From Bacteroidia bacterium (lineage in GTDB: Bacteria; Bacteroidota; Bacteroidia; Cytophagales; Cyclobacteriaceae): a stretch of DNA of 46,132 bases. The number at the start of each line of letters is the position of its first letter. The stretch's first letter is position 1. The notes beneath the pieces are model-generated. The model searched no databases, was not told where the DNA came from, and worked only from the letters and a program-made list of their open reading frames with translations. Where the stretch lies: the NCBI GenBank assembly GCA_030430675.1, contig JAUIKU010000009.1, forward strand, positions 1 to 46,132. Reading direction: 5' to 3'. This document shows, piece by piece, positions 16,777 through 25,946 of the stretch. The position numbers and the translations under genes were made by a program.

Positions 16777-17814
16777 TTACTCCGGTTCCCGAAATATTAT
16801 CATTATATCCTCTGGAGACAGCGATTGCTGGTAGATTCGAAGGTCATCAATGACACCTTCAAAATTTCCTGAATAAAGAGTAGTATACTGATGAAATGCA
16901 CCGATTACTGCTTCTGCTGTGGATCCTCCAGTGTAAATCGGAAAAGAAAACTCCATGGAGGCCACACTGGTCCCATCCTTGAACATTTCAATTGCACCTT
17001 CCCTATATACCCATACAACATTGTGCCAATCAGTGTCTGCAATAGCAGATTCCGACCTCTCAAGATTGGTACCGCCATTTTCATAGATACTGAATGAAAG
17101 ATTATTAGTTGTTCGATAAAGAAATGAATACACACGATTATCAGCACTAGCGATGTATTTGCTAAAAATCGATAAAGGGTCATTACCGCTTTCTTTTGCT
17201 GGTTTTACCCAAAATGATACAGAAAAATTATCGTAATTACCAAGAGCAAAAACATTAGATGTCCCAAGTGTTATGTAATCATTCACTCCATCAAAATCAT
17301 ATGCCTCGTTTGCGACCCCGTTTCGGTCCTCAACCAGTGTTGCACCTGCAACCAACCCGTGGTTTTGTCCCGAACTCTCATCATTTGCATTACCCTTGAA
17401 CGGGTAATGAGCAATCAAGTCAACATCTGTTATTTTTTGATCAGTTAAATTTATTGTAACTGTTGCCTGAGCACTTCCTGATACCTGGAAATCATCTAAT
17501 ACCTGAATCTCCAATGCGAAACTGGTGTTTTGCTCATAATCAACAGCTTCCATGTTTGCTACTCGAAGCTCTCCTGCGTTGGTGATCTCAAAGGTATTGT
17601 TTGTATTCCCGGATATAATACTGAATGTAAGTGTTTGATCAGTGTCAACATCACTGGCCATTACAGTTCCCACAGCGGTACCCTCCGGACTGTTTTCATT
17701 CAACGCAAATGACTGGTCAACAATGGTCGGGTTACTGTTCTCGAAATCATCTTCACAAGACATGGCTATCACCGCGATGTATAGAAGTGTAGTGAATATT
17801 ATATTTCTCAACAT
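16777..17814 (-). CDS. Cadherin-like plus LamG domain surface lipoprotein
   Basis: A 345-residue lipoprotein. The start at 17814 gives MLRNIIFTTLLYIAVIAMSC, a clean lipobox with Cys20; an upstream ATG at 17907 would add 31 residues without signal character. The acidic residues right after the cysteine (CEDD) resemble the Bacteroidota surface-export signal, suggesting display outside the cell. Residues ~30-125 form a cadherin-like repeat (SFALNENSPEGTAVGTVMASDVDTDQ... ALEIQVLDD). Residues ~140-345 form a LamG domain (LIAHYPFKGNANDESSGQNHG... GVIDDLRIYQQSLSPEDI) closely resembling that of the type IX-secreted protein at 21091-22881. The DNA looks more AT-rich than the metabolic genes around it. 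Probably adhesive or glycan-binding. Confidence 0.8.
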   Translation of the reverse strand: MLRNIIFTTLLYIAVIAMSCEDDFENSNPTIVDQSFALNENSPEGTAVGTVMASDVDTDQTLTFSIISGNTNNTFEITNAGELRVANMEAVDYEQNTSFALEIQVLDDFQVSGSAQATVTINLTDQKITDVDLIAHYPFKGNANDESSGQNHGLVAGATLVEDRNGVANEAYDFDGVNDYITLGTSNVFALGNYDNFSVSFWVKPAKESGNDPLSIFSKYIASADNRVYSFLYRTTNNLSFSIYENGGTNLERSESAIADTDWHNVVWVYREGAIEMFKDGTSVASMEFSFPIYTGGSTAEAVIGAFHQYTTLYSGNFEGVIDDLRIYQQSLSPEDIMIIFREPE

Positions 17815-17922
17815 TTTCGAGGGTGGAATTTTTAAGTGAAGGTACTCCATCAAATCTAATCTAGCAAGTCTCTGAATATTATCGAAACCTACAATACAAG
17901 TATGCAAAGACCTGTTAATAAG

Positions 17923-18648
17923 TTATTTACTCACTTCCACATATAACGACCGATAATCCTCATTTGCTTCAGATGGATAAGTTCCTTCAAAATCAAATTG
18001 TTTGGTTGAACTCTGTCGAAATCCCATCTTTCTAATATTATCCCTATTAAACCCAGCACGAACAAGGTCCCTGCAAAGGGTTTCAAAGTCCCAGGCATTT
18101 TGATGGGCCAGCGCATTCTTACCCAATAATTCGGGCTGCCCGCTTCGGGAAATGAAATCGTCCCTCATGCATTCAAAAAGGGTGTAATCAATACCATACA
18201 TGGTCTTCAACCTTTCTTTCCTTCGTTTAAACAACGGGAAATCCTCATTTCTTGAAACATATTCTTTTACACTTTTTTCAGCATCTGGCGCCACCATCCG
18301 AAAGATCCCACCTGGCTCCAACACCCGGTAGATCTCCTTAAAGACCAACGGGGTCTTAAACAGACTGATATGTTCAAAAACATGTGAACCATAAACGCAT
18401 TGACAACTGTTATCTTCCAGCGGTAAAAACTCGAATTCCTGAAAATTGACCACGATATCTCCCCAGTCGGGCTCAACGTCCACACTAAGCCATGAGGAAT
18501 CAGGTTTGATCCAGTTGGGCCCGGGGCCAAAATGAAGTTTGATGGAACCGGCAACCGGTTGACCGCTAGTGGGTGGGGGCGCAGGTCTTTTTTTTACCTT
18601 CTTAACCCTGATATCAACCTGGTACCCCAGTAACCTGATGCTTTTCAT
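17923..18648 (-). CDS. Class I SAM-dependent methyltransferase
   Basis: A 241-residue soluble protein of the type 11 methyltransferase class. LHFGPGPNWIKPDSSWLSVDVEPD carries the glycine-rich SAM loop and the acidic residue after strand 2. YGSHVFEHI is motif II, typical of this class, and VLEPGGIFRMVAPD is motif III. The N-terminal 35 residues are basic and proline-rich (VKKVKKRPAPPP). Small soluble relatives commonly lie in surface-glycan clusters. It is divergent from two further methyltransferase genes across 138 bases. The substrate is unknown. Confidence 0.82.
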   Translation of the reverse strand: MKSIRLLGYQVDIRVKKVKKRPAPPPTSGQPVAGSIKLHFGPGPNWIKPDSSWLSVDVEPDWGDIVVNFQEFEFLPLEDNSCQCVYGSHVFEHISLFKTPLVFKEIYRVLEPGGIFRMVAPDAEKSVKEYVSRNEDFPLFKRRKERLKTMYGIDYTLFECMRDDFISRSGQPELLGKNALAHQNAWDFETLCRDLVRAGFNRDNIRKMGFRQSSTKQFDFEGTYPSEANEDYRSLYVEVSK

Positions 18649-18786
18649 ATGTTTTCAATTATAACAAAGACGAATTTAGCTATTTTCACGCATTGCTGCA
18701 GCAGCCCGGTGGTGAAGCATTAATTACCCGGATACTTTTCTAATACTATCAAATAGCTCAACTTTAAAGCTGATAATCTATTTTTT

Positions 18787-19800
18787 ATGATTTCCGAACG
18801 TTACCGCAATGATGGCAGAGCCACGCTTGAGCTAAATCAGCTGCAAATTCGGATAAAGCAACAAATAGAAACCAAGATTGACACCGGACACTATCGATTT
18901 GAGCAGGCCAATTGCCCGGTTTGTACCGGCAGCAACTTCCAAACGCTGGCCGAAAAGGATCGCTATGGATTGGCCTGTCAAAACGTAGTTTGCTGTTCTT
19001 GTGGGCTGGTGATGATCAATCCCCGGCTTTCAGATTCTTCCTACAACGAGTTCTACGACCAGGAATATCGTCCGTTATACACCGGTAAAAATGCCAACGC
19101 TGCAAATTTTTTTCAGGGACAGCTAAAACGGGGTCAGCGGCTGTACCAATTCCTTCAACAAAGAGATCTACTGCCATCGAAAAAACAACCTTTTGTATTT
19201 GAGGTTGGTTGTGGGGCAGGGGGCATACTGTCTTATTTTGCAAAGCAGGGATTCCGGGTCAAAGGAATTGACCTGGGGGCCGAATATTTAACCTACGGGG
19301 TGGAACAACATGGTCTGGACCTTCAGGTAGGTACCATACACGATATTGAACTGGACACTGTTCCCGACCTGGTAATCTATTCACATGTGATTGAGCATAT
19401 CCCGGACCCCAACCTGGAATTGCTCCGTCTGACTGCTATTGTGGGTCCCGAGAGCCTGGTTTATGTTGAAGTGCCGGGAATTAAGAACCTGTCTCTGGGC
19501 TACCGCAAAGATCCGTTGAGGTATTTTCAAAATGCCCACACCTATAGCTTTAGCTTGACCAGCTTAAACAATCTGTTTGCCAACAACGGTTTTCATCAAT
19601 TGACCGGCAACGAATTTGTCAAGGCCGTATTCCGGAAGCAGTCCGGTGGGAATAATGAAATTGTGAACGACTATCAGCCGGTAACCACCTACCTACAGAA
19701 AATGGAAAGAGCGCGGAAATATTATAAAGTTTCAATGGCGCGTTTCCAGATCATAGGCAGGGCGGCTATGGACCGTATAACAAGTATTATCAAAAGGTAA
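18787..19800 (+). CDS. SAM-dependent methyltransferase with N-terminal zinc-binding motif
   Basis: A 337-residue protein. After a helical leader, a zinc-ribbon-like motif (C43-P-V-C46 and C69-C-S-C72) precedes the LVMINPRLSDSSYNEFYDQEY segment common in sugar and lipid C-methyltransferases of this group. The Rossmann domain starts with FVFEVGCGAGGILSYFAKQGFRVKGIDLG at about residue 137; YSHVIEHIPDPNLEL is motif II and VYVEVPG lies in motif III. A basic helical tail closes the protein. Relatives methylate nucleotide-linked sugars or glycolipids. It is followed after 4 bases by the next methyltransferase, so the two form an operon. Substrate unknown. Confidence 0.82.
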   Translation: MISERYRNDGRATLELNQLQIRIKQQIETKIDTGHYRFEQANCPVCTGSNFQTLAEKDRYGLACQNVVCCSCGLVMINPRLSDSSYNEFYDQEYRPLYTGKNANAANFFQGQLKRGQRLYQFLQQRDLLPSKKQPFVFEVGCGAGGILSYFAKQGFRVKGIDLGAEYLTYGVEQHGLDLQVGTIHDIELDTVPDLVIYSHVIEHIPDPNLELLRLTAIVGPESLVYVEVPGIKNLSLGYRKDPLRYFQNAHTYSFSLTSLNNLFANNGFHQLTGNEFVKAVFRKQSGGNNEIVNDYQPVTTYLQKMERARKYYKVSMARFQIIGRAAMDRITSIIKR

Positions 19801-19804
19801 ATGC

Positions 19805-20983
19805 ATGGACCAGCTTAAGTGGCTAATTCTAAATTCAAAAATTTATAAGGGAATAAAAGGGGTTCTACTTGGTCTCCGCGGCAATAGGAAGCTAGCATTG
19901 TCCCCGGAATGTTTACTGCTATCACAGCATGTCGATGGCGTATTCAACCGATACGATGTTATTGTCCGGTTAATGGCTATAGAGGAGCTGCAGGGTGTGG
20001 CTTCGGGAGGGCTGGCGCTCTATCATAAAATGCAAAGATCACGCAATGAGTACCATGATGCTGCGGGCCAAAGGATAAAACAGGAAGATCGATATCAGAA
20101 TAAACAGGGATCGTTGGAGTCGTTGGTTGAAAGTCTTAAACAAAACGGATTTGATCATCAATTCCCAATCTCCGTTACTCCGGACCTGAAGCTGGTGGAT
20201 GGCTCTCATCGACTGGCCGGAGCGTTATATTTGCAAATAAATGAGATCACCGTTAAAAAGTCTGCCGCCAGAGAAGTTGATTTCGGATTGAGTTGGTTCT
20301 CAAGATATTTTGAACAGGCTGAAATTGATCTGATCCGGAACAGGTACCACCGGTTAAGAGAAGGCATAGCCATTGAGAAAGTGCTGAATGAAATTCTACA
20401 ACGGGAAAAGCAGGTATTCGGTCGTGGTGGGTTTTACCAGAGTTTTGAACGTTTGGGTATCCATGGACAAAGGCCCACTTCAGAACGGTATAAGATCTAT
20501 AAATTGGATGAACATTTGTCAGCGGACCAAAATGTTCTGGATATCGGCTGTAATTGCGGATTTTTCACTTTGATGATTGCTGAAAAAGCCAGAGGTGCTG
20601 TAGGAATAGAAATAAACCAGGCCCTGGTAGACATCGCACAGGTGATGCAGGTACACCTGAACAGGTCAAATGTAAGTTTCAGATGCGGCAATTTTAACAA
20701 GATGGAATTTGAGGAGAAGTTTGACTTTATATGCTCTTTTGCCGTTCACCATTGGCTGGGTGTAGATATGCATAAGTACGGAATCCAATTGCATGAATTA
20801 TTGAATCCAGGAGGTAAAGTTTTACTAGAGAGCCAGAATATCAACGATCAGGATTCCGATTGGGAGGAAAAATTGGAAAAGTTCAAGGCCGCTGGTTTTG
20901 TTGAGGTTGATTCCGGTTACTTGAAGGACGACGGTGTTATTGAAAGGCGGTTTGGGATTTTGCAGAAGGATACAGTCAAATAA
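19805..20983 (+). CDS. ParB/sulfiredoxin-like domain fused to a SAM-dependent methyltransferase
   Basis: A 392-residue protein with two recognisable parts. Residues about 105-150 (SLVESLKQNGFDHQFPISVT then LKLVDGSHRLAGALYL) follow the ParB/sulfiredoxin-fold pattern, in which P-I-x-V precedes D-G-x-H-R; this fold can bind nucleotides. Residues about 240-390 form a class I methyltransferase (NVLDIGCNCGFFTLMIAEK motif I, CSFAVHHWLG motif II, LLNPGGKVLLESQ motif III). A helical segment links them. The ParB-like part could bind a nucleotide-sugar, by analogy with the fold's use in nucleotide hydrolysis, but that is inference. It lies 4 bases after the preceding methyltransferase gene and is clearly co-transcribed. 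Confidence 0.75.
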   Translation: MDQLKWLILNSKIYKGIKGVLLGLRGNRKLALSPECLLLSQHVDGVFNRYDVIVRLMAIEELQGVASGGLALYHKMQRSRNEYHDAAGQRIKQEDRYQNKQGSLESLVESLKQNGFDHQFPISVTPDLKLVDGSHRLAGALYLQINEITVKKSAAREVDFGLSWFSRYFEQAEIDLIRNRYHRLREGIAIEKVLNEILQREKQVFGRGGFYQSFERLGIHGQRPTSERYKIYKLDEHLSADQNVLDIGCNCGFFTLMIAEKARGAVGIEINQALVDIAQVMQVHLNRSNVSFRCGNFNKMEFEEKFDFICSFAVHHWLGVDMHKYGIQLHELLNPGGKVLLESQNINDQDSDWEEKLEKFKAAGFVEVDSGYLKDDGVIERRFGILQKDTVK

Positions 20984-21090
20984 ATCATATTTTTCATATC
21001 TTAGGAGGTTACTGGATTCCGTTATTGGGTGGACAATAACCGTATCGATCAAATCAGCTCTAAATTTTCAATAGTTACTACGGTTTCCTT

Positions 21091-22881
21091 TTGTACATTT
21101 CCAAAAGACTTTATGGACCTTTAAAAGGTGAGCAGAGGTATCTGGCACGCACAATCCCGTTACTTGTCAGAGCGTGCGTTCTATTGTTTTTAATCTGTAC
21201 AATGGCAGCTTCCTTCAACACCTTCGCTCAAGTAAATCTAACTAGCGGGCTTGTTGCCCACTATCCATTTGATGGGGATGCAAATGATCAGGTTGGAAAC
21301 AATCATGGGACCATCTTCGGACCCACATTTATCCAGGACCGGGATGGTTTAGCAAATAGAGCCTTGTTTTTTGATGGCAATGACTATGTAACAGTTCCCA
21401 GTAATGCGAACATTAACTTTGGTTTTAATGATTTTTCAATCTCGTTTTGGGTAAGAACTAGTTATACTCAAAAGCAAATGATTCTTCAAAAGGGAGGTGA
21501 TTTTGGTCCTGCTGTACCTCAGTACTGGATTAGAGATAATGACAATACTCCGAATTTATTGCGACACCTCACCGGAGATGGTAATCCTCCATCACCAAAC
21601 GTTGCCGAATCCTCGCTTGGCATTCATGATGGCAATTGGCATCATATAGCAACCGCCCGCCAGGGAGCTCTGCTTAGAATGTATTTTGATGGTTGTTTGG
21701 TGGCTACTGATAATACCGACCCACGTAATATTAACAATAATGTGCAACTTATAATCGGTGCACAAAATGCCTGGGGTTCACATGGTATCGAAAATTTCTT
21801 TCATGGCTCCCTGGATGATCTCAGGTTCTATGATCGGGTGCTTAACGAAGAAGAGATATTGACCCTTGCAGAAAACAAAAGTTTAACGTCAATCGATGCG
21901 GGCGATGACCATGACACCTGTCAGGAGGAAGCAATACTGGATGCTGAAGTACCCACCGTGGGTAGCGGTATTTGGAATGTGATAGCTGGATCCGCAATTA
22001 TTGACAATATCAACGACCCCAAGTCGATGGTGCGGCAGCTTACAGTGGGGGCGAATGTTTTCGAGTGGACATTGAGCAATGGTTGTGAAACTATGAAAGA
22101 CACTATTACCATACAGAAACTGCCAGGGTTGGAAATACCAGATGCTGGAAATGATCAAATACTTTGTAATACAACGCAGACTTATCTGGAAGCTCAGGGT
22201 GTAAACCAGGTAATTGGAAACTGGGCTACAATAGTGGGATCGGCACAATTTACTGACATAAATGACCCTAATACCCTGGTTTTTGGACTTTCCAAGGGAG
22301 ACAATTTATTTGAATGGACAGTTTCTAACAGCTGTACTTCAGAATCAGATCAGGTATTGATAACAGTCCTGGATACAGAAATTACTAGCGGTTTGTCCGA
22401 TGGTCTAATCTGTAGAGGAGAAACCATTATTTTGGAACCAGGCCTACCCGGAGCTACTTATCGATGGAGTAATGGGTCAACCACACCAAGTATTGTAGTG
22501 GACAAAGCAGGAACTTACTGGGTGGATATTCTGGCAAATGGTTGTACCACCAGGGATTCAGTGGTAATTGACTATTGGGATCAGAATCATTGTGCCCCGC
22601 AATCGCTGGTGTTTCACAATGCCATTAACCCTAAAAGCGACATTCCGGAAAATCGCTCGTTTTATTTGCACAATCCAAGTTCCACCAGGTCATTGGAAAT
22701 AAGCATCTTTAATCGATGGGGTGAGCTCATCTTTCACTCGACTGATAAAAATTTTAAATGGTCAGGTGATTATAGAGGAAAACTCTCACCAACAGGTGTT
22801 TATGCATATAAAGTGAAGTACAGTCCTGTTACAGAGGATCGCTTACAGACACTTCATGGCATTATCTATCTTATTTACTAA
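21091..22881 (+). CDS. LamG-domain protein with type B type IX secretion sorting domain
   Basis: A 596-residue secreted protein. It opens at a TTG, the only ordinary start upstream of the signal peptide (core VRACVLLFLICTMAASFNTFAQ); the frame is open from 21064 and has no ATG before the hydrophobic core. Residues ~50-270 form a LamG domain (LVAHYPFDGDANDQVGNNHG... GSLDDLRFYDRVLNEEEI). Two similar PKD/Ig-like repeats follow (DAGDDHDTCQEEA..., DAGNDQILCNTTQ...), each ending in a FEWT(L/V)SN pattern, then a third Ig-like module. The C-terminal ~90 residues (LEISIFNRWGELIFHS... SGDYRGKLSPTGVYAYKVKY) are the gliding-motility/type B sorting domain that directs type IX secretion. Likely surface-attached or released binding protein. 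Confidence 0.85.
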   Translation: MYISKRLYGPLKGEQRYLARTIPLLVRACVLLFLICTMAASFNTFAQVNLTSGLVAHYPFDGDANDQVGNNHGTIFGPTFIQDRDGLANRALFFDGNDYVTVPSNANINFGFNDFSISFWVRTSYTQKQMILQKGGDFGPAVPQYWIRDNDNTPNLLRHLTGDGNPPSPNVAESSLGIHDGNWHHIATARQGALLRMYFDGCLVATDNTDPRNINNNVQLIIGAQNAWGSHGIENFFHGSLDDLRFYDRVLNEEEILTLAENKSLTSIDAGDDHDTCQEEAILDAEVPTVGSGIWNVIAGSAIIDNINDPKSMVRQLTVGANVFEWTLSNGCETMKDTITIQKLPGLEIPDAGNDQILCNTTQTYLEAQGVNQVIGNWATIVGSAQFTDINDPNTLVFGLSKGDNLFEWTVSNSCTSESDQVLITVLDTEITSGLSDGLICRGETIILEPGLPGATYRWSNGSTTPSIVVDKAGTYWVDILANGCTTRDSVVIDYWDQNHCAPQSLVFHNAINPKSDIPENRSFYLHNPSSTRSLEISIFNRWGELIFHSTDKNFKWSGDYRGKLSPTGVYAYKVKYSPVTEDRLQTLHGIIYLIY

Positions 22882-22891
22882 ACTCTGTTGG

Positions 22892-23959
22892 CTAGCGGTT
22901 TTCTTTAAAAATTTTCACAATTTCCTCCTTTATGGCTCCCACATCATTGGTGAAATTGGACAGCAAGATTACGGTAATTTTATTTTCTATGTCCCGGTAC
23001 AGGTAGGTCCTGAATCCAACCAGACTGCCGGAATGTTCAACAATTTGTGGATTGTCCTTATCCAGCACCCAGCCAAATCCATAATAGGAGGGGGCACCAT
23101 TTTTTAGCTTGGCCGGGCTAAAGGCTCTTTTCAAAGTGCGCTTCTTTACCAGCGTGTTTTTATCCAGTGCCTGGTCCCACAAATAAAGGTCATCTACTTG
23201 TGAGTAAATACCACCGGCCCCCGTGGTAAATGCCTGGTAGTCATTAATTTCACCATATTGGGTATGCCCTACAGCTTTCAATGACAGCTCCGGATGAGTA
23301 CCATCTATAACCTCGGAGTTTGCCATTCCCAGAGGCTCAAAAACCCTGTGCTTAACGAATTGCCGGAACTTTTGCCCGGAGACCTGTTCAATTACCAGCG
23401 AGAGCAGTACATAACCAGTATTACTATAGGCATAGCGTGACCCAGGTGGAAATTCCAGACTGTCGAGGTTGACTGCCACCTCAAGTACCATTTCGTTGGT
23501 CATACCATCTACGTACTTGCCCATTGCATAGTAATCGGGCAGCCCCGAGGTATGATTGAGCAGATTCCGAATGGTTATATCGTTGGTTATATCGGGCAGG
23601 TCCGGCAAATAGGTATTCACCTTCTCGTCATAAGATAATTTGCCTTCTTCAGCCAGCATCATCACCGCCATTCCGGTGAAGGCTTTGGCCAGTGATCCCA
23701 GGTAAAACCGGGTTTGAATTTCAAGTGGCCTGCTGTCATCAGCCATTCCAATGGCTTTTCGAAAAATAACCTGGCCACGCTCTGCTACCAATACCGTTCC
23801 ATTGAACTTGCCTGACCGGTGTTTTTTAGTGATCAGTGAATCGATATTAGCTGCAGTATCCTGGGCGGTGGCAGTTAATTGCAATAGGCCCGGGAACAAT
23901 AAAATACAAGCTGTTTTCAGCATGGTTTTAAGTTGAGATAAACCAATTGTTTTATTCAT
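22892..23959 (-). CDS. Serine hydrolase, class C beta-lactamase / D-aminopeptidase family
   Basis: A 355-residue exported protein with the penicillin-recognising fold. The three active-site motifs are intact: S89-L-A-K92, Y178-S-N180 and H-S-G in IVEHSGSLVGF. Family members include AmpC, D,D-peptidases, esterases and lactonases, so the substrate is open; most Bacteroidota copies are not resistance determinants. The ATG at 23959 overlaps the stop of the upstream PQQ-type gene in an ATGA, favouring this start and translational coupling. An internal ATG (23923) directly before the hydrophobic signal core is an alternative. Convergent with the type IX-secreted LamG gene, 10 bases apart. Confidence 0.88.
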   Translation of the reverse strand: MNKTIGLSQLKTMLKTACILLFPGLLQLTATAQDTAANIDSLITKKHRSGKFNGTVLVAERGQVIFRKAIGMADDSRPLEIQTRFYLGSLAKAFTGMAVMMLAEEGKLSYDEKVNTYLPDLPDITNDITIRNLLNHTSGLPDYYAMGKYVDGMTNEMVLEVAVNLDSLEFPPGSRYAYSNTGYVLLSLVIEQVSGQKFRQFVKHRVFEPLGMANSEVIDGTHPELSLKAVGHTQYGEINDYQAFTTGAGGIYSQVDDLYLWDQALDKNTLVKKRTLKRAFSPAKLKNGAPSYYGFGWVLDKDNPQIVEHSGSLVGFRTYLYRDIENKITVILLSNFTNDVGAIKEEIVKIFKENR

Positions 23960-25806
23960 TCAACTGCAAAGGCCAGCAACAGGTTACCGGGCATCTGCCC
24001 AAATAAACCATAGCCGCTGTTAAAGAACACCATTCCATTGGCCACCACCGGGCCAGGACCATCTATGGCACCCCCATGCCCTTCAACACCGTTCACAGTT
24101 TCAAACGACTGGTTGGTATCAAACTGCCATATAACCTCTCCGGTATTGGCGTCGTAAGCCCGGGCAAAACCATCCAGGCCGCCCGCAAATACCACTCCGT
24201 CAATAAGGGTGGGAGCAGCTGAATTGGCGTTGTGGCATCCGGGTATTCCTTCACAAAGCGAGGGATCCGGAGTGTTTTTCCAGGCTACTTCCCCGCTGAG
24301 TAAATCAAGGGCATAGACCCCGGGGCTGGAGGGGAATTCGGGGTCATTGCCTACTTCCAGCCAGTCGGAATTGGTGGCATAAACCAGTTTTCCATCCGTG
24401 GCCATACCCCAGTGGATGCCTCCCAAAGCACCTCCCCGTCCGATGCGCTTTTGCCAGATAGGTTTTCCGGTACCGGGATCCAGGCAATGCACTACCCCGG
24501 ACTTTTGACCAACTACCAGTACATCTTTGCCCTCGGCAGTGGTAGTTAACAATGGTGCCATTCCAAAGTCCACATCCGGCCCGGGAGGGTCCGGGCAGTT
24601 GGCTCCATCGGGACAGGCACTGATATAAGCATCTTTAGAGGTGGCCTGAAAATTCCATATTAGTGCACCGGTTTTCAGGTCCAGAGCCTGAATAGCATCC
24701 GAGTTGTTGGTGGGAGGGTTAGAATTGTTTTCTCCTGTTCCGAGGTAAAGCAGGCCACGCTCCGCGTCAATGGTGGGGCTGCTCCATACCGGCGAGCCGG
24801 AAGGCCCAAAAATTTTAACCCCAATCTTATTGACCCCTCTTTCGGTGGCTGCTTCCTCTATCACCCGGTGCCGCCAAACTTCCCTGCCGCTGGTGGCCTC
24901 TACTGCTACCACCTGCCCCGAACCCTTACAACATTGGTAGTTTCCCTGTCCCGCCGTTACCACTTCCATGGATGTCAGGGGAACGTACAACAAGCCATCG
25001 TGATAGGCCACGGTTCCGGTTACCGCATTATTGGGCTCAGTTTTGACCGATGATTTCCACTTAAGGGAGCCATCGCTGGCATTAAGTGAATAAACGTTGG
25101 CGGCAAAGTCTGCAAAATGGACCGCGAAAGCTCCATTCTCATTTTCACTTACCGCCATTCCACCCCGTACATTGGCATCTGCTTCAAATATCCATTTCAC
25201 ACAACCGGTATACATGTCCAGACAATAAACCTCCCCGAATTGACTCCCGAATATCAGGAAATGATCGATCACCGCAGGTTTGGTTCTGGTAACGTTACCC
25301 CCGTCAAAGGCAAAGGCCCATTTCATGTTCAGGTTGGGTACATCTTCCGCCTTCAATTGAGATACTTCAAAGGGGATATTTCCGGTACCCCGATTGTTTC
25401 CACCCCATCCGGAATACTTCAACTCCGATAATTCCAGGTCTGTTTCAGAACAGTAGTTTACCGCAGGTGATTCTACGACAAATTGTCGATTAGTGAGAAA
25501 CTCCGCCAAAGCTATTTTTTGAGATCTGTTCAACGCTTCCCCCTGAACCTGCATTTTACCGGTTTCCAGTGAGGCCATAATGCTCCGGGGAGTCATAGAC
25601 CCCAAATGGATCAATCCCGGTGCCCGGCTTTGGCCGTTATCCATATGGCAACCGGCACAGTAACTGGTGAATATTTGCTGAGCGCTGTCCTGGGAAAGTT
25701 TTGATATCCCGCCCTCATTTAAGCGGGTATTGGATTCCTGATTGGTACAGGAAAGGCAGCACAGGAATAATACAACGCCTGCCAGAGTAAGCCACATTTG
25801 CTTCAT
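23956..25806 (-). CDS. Cytochrome c plus PQQ-type beta-propeller dehydrogenase, lipoprotein (PVA dehydrogenase-like)
   Basis: A 616-residue lipoprotein (MKQMWLTLAGVVLFLCCLSC, Cys20, start at 25806). An N-terminal class I cytochrome c domain has the heme motif C50-A-G-C53-H54 and a candidate distal Met. It is followed by an eight-bladed propeller built of PQQ/tryptophan-docking repeats (for example GEVYCLDMYTGCVKW, GVVHCLDPGTGKPIWQ, GVYALDLLSGEVAWK, GFARAYDANTGEVIWQ). A paired-cysteine segment (YQCCKGSG) resembles the disulfide of quinoprotein alcohol dehydrogenases. Cytochrome-first architecture matches polyvinyl-alcohol-dehydrogenase-like quinohemoproteins, which oxidise secondary alcohols or sugars in the periplasm. 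Substrate unknown. It precedes and overlaps the serine hydrolase gene. Confidence 0.82.
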   Translation of the reverse strand: MKQMWLTLAGVVLFLCCLSCTNQESNTRLNEGGISKLSQDSAQQIFTSYCAGCHMDNGQSRAPGLIHLGSMTPRSIMASLETGKMQVQGEALNRSQKIALAEFLTNRQFVVESPAVNYCSETDLELSELKYSGWGGNNRGTGNIPFEVSQLKAEDVPNLNMKWAFAFDGGNVTRTKPAVIDHFLIFGSQFGEVYCLDMYTGCVKWIFEADANVRGGMAVSENENGAFAVHFADFAANVYSLNASDGSLKWKSSVKTEPNNAVTGTVAYHDGLLYVPLTSMEVVTAGQGNYQCCKGSGQVVAVEATSGREVWRHRVIEEAATERGVNKIGVKIFGPSGSPVWSSPTIDAERGLLYLGTGENNSNPPTNNSDAIQALDLKTGALIWNFQATSKDAYISACPDGANCPDPPGPDVDFGMAPLLTTTAEGKDVLVVGQKSGVVHCLDPGTGKPIWQKRIGRGGALGGIHWGMATDGKLVYATNSDWLEVGNDPEFPSSPGVYALDLLSGEVAWKNTPDPSLCEGIPGCHNANSAAPTLIDGVVFAGGLDGFARAYDANTGEVIWQFDTNQSFETVNGVEGHGGAIDGPGPVVANGMVFFNSGYGLFGQMPGNLLLAFAVE

Positions 25807-25946
25807 GAAATTTAATGTAAGCGAGGTGATCATAGAATAAAGAATACCTAATATGCAAATTAACCGCTACTCAACTGCGTTTAAAGGCTAATTTTTATAA
25901 TTTGGATTAAGGTGACTAAAACTATTGAAGTAGTTAAAGAATAATT

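Noticed and set aside
22892..23959. Beta-lactamase resistance gene
   Set aside because: The SxxK/YxN/HxG set is shared by esterases and peptidases of the same fold, and the neighbouring genes give no resistance context.
25834..25946. Canonical Bacteroidota promoter (TAnnTTTG) upstream of the exported oxidoreductase
   Set aside because: TATAATTTG is present but the spacing is off by one and no matching upstream element is clear.
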